Below are positions 58,130-64,000 of a DNA stretch of 64,000 nucleotides, one piece after another. The position numbers and the translations under genes were made by a program. Below the pieces are notes generated by a model. It searched no databases. It saw only the letters and a program-made list of their open reading frames with translations, and was not told the DNA's origin. Numbering within the stretch: position 1 is the first letter of the stretch; the number at the start of each line of letters is the position of its first letter. This DNA comes from Monosporascus cannonballus (taxonomy: Eukaryota; Ascomycota; Sordariomycetes; Xylariales). Where the stretch lies: NCBI GenBank assembly GCA_004154925.1, contig QJNS01000077.1, positions 62,001 to 126,000 on the forward strand, in the 5' to 3' direction.

Positions 58130-58559
58130 TGTTACAGGAACAGGGGTTCCTATTTCGAAAAAACCAACCTTTAAGGCCTAACGCGGACCTGTTACGGCTA
58201 AACCCCGGATAGAAAGGCTTAGCCTTAAAAGTAATTTAGGGATTTAAGTGATTTATAGGACTAGGTTACATAAAGTATATAAATTACATAAATCCACAAT
58301 ATACTTATTTTAAGAATTGGGATATATAATAAACCGATTTCTCATATAAATAATACTTACTTAATTTCGCTCCTTAGCTATTAATTTAAGCTCTTAATCT
58401 AAAGGTAACTGTACCGTTCTTTGATTAAGGGAAAAGTTTTTAAATTTCTTTAACGAATAAACCACTAAATTATTCTTCGCCCTATTGTTACCTGCAAATC
58501 AAGACCCCATTTCGGATACTGCTCATACCTCTAGGTGGATATATGACAGGTTCGTTACA
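58130..58559 (+). repeat. 3' LTR of younger retroelement
   Basis: 430 bp, same length as the 5' LTR. Starts TGTTACAGGAACAGGGGTTC right after the purine tract and ends TTCGTTACA, followed by the TAAGA duplication. Confidence 0.95.
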
Positions 58560-58564
58560 TAAGA

Positions 58565-60300
58565 TAATAAAAAAAACTAGCTATTTCGCTATATAACTAA
58601 AAAACCAGCAGTTTTAACGCTAAAGTGCGTTAAAAGTCCTTATTTGCGCTTAAGTAAAAAACGCTCTAAAGCCTATTTTCTTATAAATATATACGTTCGT
58701 TAAATCTATAGTTTAAAAAATACCAGCTTTATAATATATATAATTTCGTTATTTAAAATAGCTTTAATACAATAGGACGTAACTTAATTATTTTATTACT
58801 GAGATTTCTACGATATTTCTACTAATATAAACTTGTACGACTTAGATTTAATAATTGGTTAAACTTTTAGCTATTATAATAAAACGAAGTAATTTTAAAT
58901 AATAAGATAAATAGTATATAAATTAAATTAATTTCAAGTGTAATTATTAAAATAATATAATATTAAAAGTTAAAAGAAAATTTCTACAAAAATGTATTTT
59001 TATAATATGTAATTTAATTAAATATAATCGCATAAAATATATTAATTTTAAATTTATTATTATTTTTGTTTTTATAAAAAATACGAATACGAATGTTATC
59101 GTATAAGGATTAATTTAATTTTTAACAGTAATATTAATTATTTGTTCGATTTTCGTTTTTTTGTTTTTTATTTTAGATTTTTAATTTATTATTTTTAAAT
59201 ATTTTATTTGATTTTTTTCAATACGATAAAAGACATTTAATTAATTAGTAATAAATTATTGTTTATATTATTTTGTATATCGTTATTAGTCGTAAATCTT
59301 TTGATTCTAAGCTATGTATATTATATATATAAATTCGTTTACATTTTATTTTGTTTTAATTTATAAATATATGTAAATATTTAGATTATTTTTATAAACA
59401 AAATAGTATAAATTTATATATAATACAATATTATATATTAATTTTATTAACTGTATTTGAATTTCTAAAATATAAATTTAATTAATACATATTTTAGATT
59501 TTTTCTAATAATAAAACTTCTGGTAAACTTTAACGAATTATTACGAAGGTTTGTAAATAAAGTTTTTTATAAAGTTATCGAATTAAAGCTTAATATACAG
59601 ACAAAATCTTATATAATAATATATTAACAGAATTTTTTTAACATATTTGAATTTAATTTATTTAATGTGTTGTTTGGATTTACAAGAAATTATTGATTTT
59701 TATATATATATATAAACGTAATTAGACTGAAATAATACGGTTTTTTGAATTTTCATTGTTATTATTTGATATATAAAATTAAAGTTTTTTGAATACCTTT
59801 TATTATAATACAAAATTATTACTATTATTAATTTGAGATATTAATATTAAGGAACGATTAAATAGCTTTAAAAGTAATATATACTAAGGTCGAAAAAAGA
59901 CGAAAAAAAATTAATTAAGTAAAAATAAAGTAAATAATTTCGATGAAATGCGTAGTTATATTTAATTTTAAAAAAGTTTCATTATAATAAAGGCAAATAA
60001 ATTGTAAAGGTAATTCGATTTGATTTTCGAATATAATCTTTAAGTTATAAGGTAATGGTTTTTAGTAATTACGATCGATATTATATTATTATAAATAATT
60101 TTTAATAACGCTTTATAATATTAATTAAAAATGAATTAAGAAACTTTTATTCGCTCGAATAATTTAAAATATAAATTATTGAGGAATTAATTATTAGTTA
60201 TTATACGCATTATTTTATTAAATTTTGTTTACATTACAATTTTTATATTATGTATGGCGTGTAGGTATAACATTTGTTTCTGAAAATTATTGAAATGAGA
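58565..60300. other. Unassigned AT-rich DNA right of the younger retroelement
   Basis: About 1.7 kb of AT-rich sequence, part of the DNA into which the younger copy inserted. No frame or terminal repeat recognised. It ends abruptly at the upstream region of the GH43 gene. Confidence 0.5.
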
Positions 60301-60442
60301 GAGTAAGCCCTCTCGGACACCGTACCTTGGCGACCACGAACGCTGCAATGGACGGCAACCCCCGAGCCATGGAGCTCCAAGAGTGGATGGCGGTCAACAG
60401 CCCTGCAAGAGGCGAGGGCGGCCACCCCTGCCTCCGTGTGAG

Positions 60443-60450
60443 TATATAAG
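60443..60450 (+). promoter_or_regulatory. TATA box of the GH43 gene
   Basis: TATATAAG lies 80 bp upstream of the start codon in otherwise GC-rich DNA. The spacing fits a fungal TATA box with a short leader. Confidence 0.55.
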
Positions 60451-60529
60451 TCGTTTTCGTAAGCCTCACGATGGCTCGTAATGTCTGTCGTTCAGCAGAT
60501 CGCCAGACATCTTGTTCAGAACGGCCACC

Positions 60530-61773
60530 ATGAAGAGCTTTCTCCTAGTCCTGAGCGCCAGCCTTGTGGCGTGCCTCCCCGCCGGGGACGCCGTGGTTGC
60601 CGGGGGGCCGAGACCCGTAAGTCACGCCCCTTCGCCTCACAGCTCTCGTACACATCGTGGAAGCTTCAAGCATTACGTATTGCGGCGTCCGTTAACAACC
60701 CGGATATAGGTGCTCGGCCTCGCCAACATCACGTTTGCTTTCGACGACGAGGCCGGTGGCCTCCAGGGCCGCGAGCTCCAGGGCCCGCACATGAACGCTA
60801 ACTTCCCGGACCCGACCATCATCTGGGGCGACGGCTCGTGGAAGGCCTACAGCACGTCGAGCGGCGGCAAGTACATCCCCGTGGCCGTGTCGGACGACGC
60901 GCGGTCGTGGTCCATGACCGATGTCGACGCGCTGCCTGACCCGGGCTCGTGGGTCCACCCGGCGGATCGGGGCATCTGGGCCCCCGACGTCAACAAGAAC
61001 GACAACGGCCTGTACGTCATGTACTACACGGCCCGGAAGGACGGTGGCAGACGCTGCATCGGCGCGGCCACGTCGTGGAGCGCCATGGGGCCCTTCGTAC
61101 CCCAGGCGCAGCCCCTGTACTGCGACGACGCTGCCGGCGGTGTCATTGACCCCGCCGGCTACGACGACGGTGTTAACCGCTGGATCATGTGGAAGGACGA
61201 CGGCAACAGCCTCGGCGGCGCCACGACCTGCCAGGGCGGCCGGCCCGGCGGCGACTACAAGCCGACGCCCATAAAGATCCAGCGTATGGCACGAGACGCC
61301 CTGACGCTCCTGGGCAGCCCCAAGGTCATCATGGACCACGAGGGCCGCAACAACAATGGCGTCGTGGAGGGGCCCTCCATCTACAAAGTCCGCGACGACC
61401 TCTTCGTAAGTAAACCCTCTCCCTGGCTGGGACCTGTCCCCCCTCCCTCCGACATCATTTCATTATTGGCCGGGCAAATTGCTGACGCAATGCGATGTAG
61501 GTCCTGTTCTACAGCGCGCACTGCTACTCCAGCGACGACTACGACATCGAGTACGCCTGGTCGAACAGAATCGACGGCTACTACGGCGACCGCGGCATCC
61601 TGCTCCGCACCGTCGACAACCGCGGAATCTACGGCCCCGGCCACATGGACATTGACCCCAACGGCTCTTTCATCGTCTTCCACGGCCGCACTGGCCCTAA
61701 CCAAGGTGGCGGCGGCAGGCGGTACATGTACAGCGCCCAGCTCACCATAGACGGCAAACGCATCACCTTCTAA
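60530..61773 (+). CDS. Secreted glycoside hydrolase family 43 protein
   Basis: Three exons: 60530..60616, 60710..61405 and 61501..61773, giving 351 residues. Introns are 93 and 95 bp, with GTAAGT donors and TAG acceptors, both between codons. The N-terminus (MKSFLLVLSASLVACLPAGDA) is a clear signal peptide. The three acids of the GH43 five-bladed propeller are visible: base Asp63 in NFPDPT, Asp176 in VIDPAGYDDG and acid Glu249 in VVEGPSIYK. GH43 enzymes cut arabinan, arabinoxylan or related plant polymers; the exact substrate cannot be told. Codon use is strongly GC-ending, in contrast with the AT-rich island whose edge lies about 230 bp upstream. Convergent with the Eed gene. Confidence 0.93.
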
Positions 61774-62522
61774 GGCTGTGCGAGCCGGTGGAAGGTGGTA
61801 GAACGATCTAGGCCTACACTTTGTGGTATATGAGGTGGCGTATCCTTTTGTATATATACCATGCTGTTCATATGTCGAAATTTTGGGACTGTTTGTATGC
61901 AACCATTTCAGGATATATATATATAAAGCCACATACCTTCATCTGGCTTGCTTCCGTGTGCGTGACCATCGAGGATATGGGTTGTTCATCCTTGCCGGTT
62001 TATACGACAGCTTCAGCTCCTCGGTTTGGTGTGCGAAACTCAGGACACAAAAAGGAAATCTATGCTAACCCTTGATTCGACTAGCTCGGCCCATACATTT
62101 CCACGAAGTCTCCGTTGTTTTGTTTGAATGAAATTGCAATCAGCAACTAGCTTCATTCTTCAAGTGCCTTCGCCTACAACAGGCCATGAGAAGTCTGTAG
62201 GAATACAACATATATGGCTAGATAAGCTCGAACCGCTAGAACGGTTCGAGCGCCCACTTTTGGAGTCCAACAGAGTCCAGTTTCTTGTGAGACGTGTATC
62301 CTCCTGCGCCGCCCCTGAAGAACTCACTGGTTACTCCAAGAATGTGCCTTTTGTGCTCCGTGCAGGCATAATAGAGTTAGCTGCGCCATTTGCTCTATAG
62401 GAAAGCGAATAATACTGGTTATTTGATTTGGCTTGGTAATACTCATTTTTCCGCTAATCGGTACGACAGCTAGGCGATGAGGGTTGGTTGGTCCTTGGCA
62501 AATGGCCTACGGAATTACTAAA
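61774..62522. other. Intergenic between convergent genes
   Basis: About 750 bp of 3' flanks. Contains a perfect inverted repeat at 62226-62251 and no coding frame of note. Confidence 0.55.
62226..62251. repeat. Perfect 10-bp inverted repeat (hairpin)
   Basis: GCTCGAACCG and its exact reverse complement CGGTTCGAGC are separated by six bases (CTAGAA). It lies between the ends of two convergent genes and could form a hairpin in either transcript, but a functional role is not shown. Confidence 0.8.
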
Positions 62523-64000
62523 TTACTGGGTCGACTTCTCCTCATCCACCTTCAGTTTCTTATCCCAGCGTTGCAGGATGATGGCGAGGTTTTTGCTCCC
62601 CACAACAACACACCACTCACCAGTGGCGTTCCAGGCTACCTGGCGACCAACGAAGTCCTTAATGGTCAGCTTGCTGGTGGCGTGCGCCTTGATCGCGTCC
62701 TCCACTCTCGTCATGTCGTACTTAGCTTCCCAGGACTCCAGGGTTTCCTGAGTGTAGTTATTGTTCAGATCTCCGTGCGTCTGGACATCCAAACTAGTAC
62801 TACGCCCCGAGACAACCGAGTCTCTGTCGCTAGCGTCCTTAAGCTTGCTAATGGCGTCTCCCTGTTTCCTATGTCTGATGGGCTGTAGCCATCCTGGACG
62901 CTGGATCGGTTGGTTCTTGTCGCGCTCGCTATCGTTCATGTCGAGTATGAAGTTGTGATAGCCGATCAGCCTCGCAAGATCCCAGAAATAGATCTCCGAG
63001 TGCGCATTGCCGAAGGCAAGCACTGGGTTCTTATCCTTTCTGTGAAATAGCTTGAACCTAAGATAGAACTGGTGACCACACCCTGGAGTGTGGAACTGCA
63101 ACAGACGGGCATACTGCGAGCCTGTTGCTGGTGCAAATGCGGACCGCGTTAAGCGTTCCGTATCACTGGTGGTGGGAGCGTCCGATGGACTAGGTATGGG
63201 ATTATCTGACGAGAAACCCTCAATACGCCACAAAACTATGATATCTTCATGGCAAGCTCTCGATAGAACGAGATCCCCGAAGAAGGCAACACTGATTTGA
63301 CGTGTTAAAACCGTTTTTGTCGGGAAAAAAGCTAACTATATACGTACCAGTCGACAATTCCACTATGAACTTCAGAAGTGAAGAAATGGGGATAATGGAT
63401 AACAACGGGCGGTGGGGGATTCTTGTCGGTGGCTCGCGCCGTCGCAAAGTCGGGCAGCGTCCACTTGGGGTCTTGTCAACAGTGTACTCCCATCGAAGTT
63501 AGATGACTCACCAGGCAGACCACGTTATCATGTCCCGCCGAGAGGACGTATCGACCATTATCGTGGAAGGCCTAATACAACAGTCAATGATCACAATCGT
63601 CATAATGTCGGTGGAGGGGTCATACCACTGTGAGCAAGTGTGAGGAGTGCCCTTCGCCAGCGAGGAGAGCCACGCATGGTTGCTTGGCATCCTTCGGATC
63701 GAGGCTCCATATTCGGACCGTAGTGTCATCAGACGCAGAAGCAATGAGGAGGAAATTCGTGGGGGAGGTAGCGAGGTCATTGATTTCCTAGAAGTTGTAA
63801 GTCGTCAATGGCTACCGAAGCTGCATTCATAACTCACTCCCCCGTGGCCGGTTAGCACCTAATGCCCGTTAGCTAGGAGTTCGTCCTACTTATGCTTCAC
63901 CCGCAGGAATCGCTTGTCTCTGACCTTCACGAGCTTTCCTTCAATGACGTCGTAAACTTTGACTTTAGCATCCCTCCCCGCTATACACAAGTAGGGAGCT
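62523..64000 (-). CDS. eed: Polycomb PRC2 WD40 subunit Eed (partial, 5' end outside window)
   Basis: Six exons seen: >64000..63925, 63858..63838, 63787..63626, 63571..63512, 63463..63348 and 63291..62523. One exon is only 21 nt (VLTGHGG). Introns are 48-66 bp and frame is exact. WD-repeat segments run in order: YLCIAGRDAKVKVYDV, EINDLATSP, IASASDDTTVRIWSLDP, RYVLSAGHDNVVCLW, VAFFGDLVLSRACHE, DIIVLWRIEGF, then HQFYLRFKLF and AHSEIYFWDL near the end. The order and the SRACHE/VLWRIEGF signature are those of Eed/ESC. Eed binds H3K27me3 and activates the methyltransferase in PRC2, which silences subtelomeric and secondary-metabolite genes in fungi. The C-terminal region has an acidic/basic insert. 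The start is beyond the window. Confidence 0.93.

Larger units (their letters stand above)
51198..58559 (+). mobile_element. Ty3/gypsy chromodomain LTR retrotransposon, RIP-inactivated, full length
   Basis: 7362 bp with two LTRs of 430 bp each, beginning TGTTAC and ending GTTACA (GTTATA at the 5' copy). A perfect 5-bp target duplication TAAGA lies at 51193-51197 and 58560-58564. The order is gag, RT, RNase H, integrase, chromodomain, purine tract (58115-58126), 3' LTR; RT before integrase together with a chromodomain marks the chromovirus branch of Ty3/gypsy. All frames are cut by stops, and key residues are changed by transitions. It is better preserved than the copy at 41897-49059, so it is younger or was mutated less. 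A clear tRNA primer-binding site could not be recognised after the 5' LTR. Confidence 0.95.
40951..60300. repeat. AT-rich, RIP-decayed repeat island (about 19.3 kb)
   Basis: The whole stretch is dominated by A and T, with abrupt edges near 40950 and 60300 and no intact gene. It contains two LTR-retrotransposon copies of one family plus unassigned AT-rich DNA. Paired LTRs differ almost only by C/T and G/A transitions, Gln and Trp codons have become stops, and CpA is depleted in favour of TpA while many CpG remain. This is what repeat-induced point mutation leaves in ascomycetes. Such blocks are normally constitutive heterochromatin; that state is inferred here. Confidence 0.93.

Noticed and set aside
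41000..60200. CRISPR-like or tandem arrays in the AT-rich block
   Set aside because: Apparent periodicity is only AT-rich monotony; no regular repeat-spacer pattern was found, and CRISPR is not expected in a fungus.
60692..61339. 215-codon minus-strand frame
   Set aside because: Antisense shadow of the GH43 gene; no domain.
62219..62260. Possible tRNA T-arm (GGTTCGAG)
   Set aside because: It is part of the simple inverted repeat; no acceptor, D or anticodon arm can be built around it.

Overview
The window is nuclear DNA of a filamentous ascomycete (Pezizomycotina). The evidence is many short GT..AG introns of about 48-97 bp with CTAAC/CTGAC-like branch points, ascomycete gene families (KilA-N/Xbp1-type regulator, GPI-anchored Dfg5/Dcw1-type GH76 enzyme, Cns1, Spc24, Fis1, Scn1) and a long AT-rich block with the marks of repeat-induced point mutation (RIP). 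A PRC2 Eed gene points to a lineage that kept H3K27 methylation, for example many Sordariomycetes or Leotiomycetes. The species cannot be named from this sequence.

Layout. 1-38.9 kb is a GC-balanced gene region: a partial Q-rich protein (-), a TatD/Scn1 hydrolase (-), a hairpin-type membrane protein (+), the divergent pair SPC24 (-)/FIS1 (+), a zinc-ribbon plus RING-H2 ubiquitin ligase (+), a serine/proline-rich hypothetical protein (-), a 76-residue single-span protein (+), DNA topoisomerase II (-), an Xbp1-like DNA-binding protein (+), the co-chaperone CNS1 (-), histidinol-phosphate aminotransferase (-, with a TGACTCA cross-pathway-control site 73 bp upstream) and a GH76 cell-wall enzyme (-). 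A tRNA-Ala(AGC) with an intron lies at 38.9 kb. Genes are separated by 0.3-3.6 kb of non-coding DNA, and one candidate MITE lies at 4.8-5.05 kb.

40.95-60.3 kb is a gene-free AT-rich island. It holds two copies of one Ty3/gypsy chromodomain LTR-retrotransposon family. The better-preserved copy (51198-58559) has two 430-bp LTRs, a perfect TAAGA target duplication and recognisable gag, reverse transcriptase, RNase H, integrase and chromodomain, all broken by C-to-T/G-to-A changes. The older copy (41897-49059) is much further decayed. Both copies carry about 0.7 kb between the chromodomain and the 3' LTR where the antisense strand may hold an extra reading frame. The rest of the island is AT-rich sequence I could not assign.

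60.3-64 kb returns sharply to GC-rich coding DNA: a secreted GH43 glycosidase (+) about 230 bp from the island edge, then a convergent Eed gene (-) running off the right end.

I found no clearly new biological system. The most unusual items are the paired RIP-decayed chromoviral copies with the possible antisense frame, the small 76-residue protein gene, the secreted hydrolase and a facultative-heterochromatin gene right beside the island, and several very short exons (16, 19, 21 and 28 nt).
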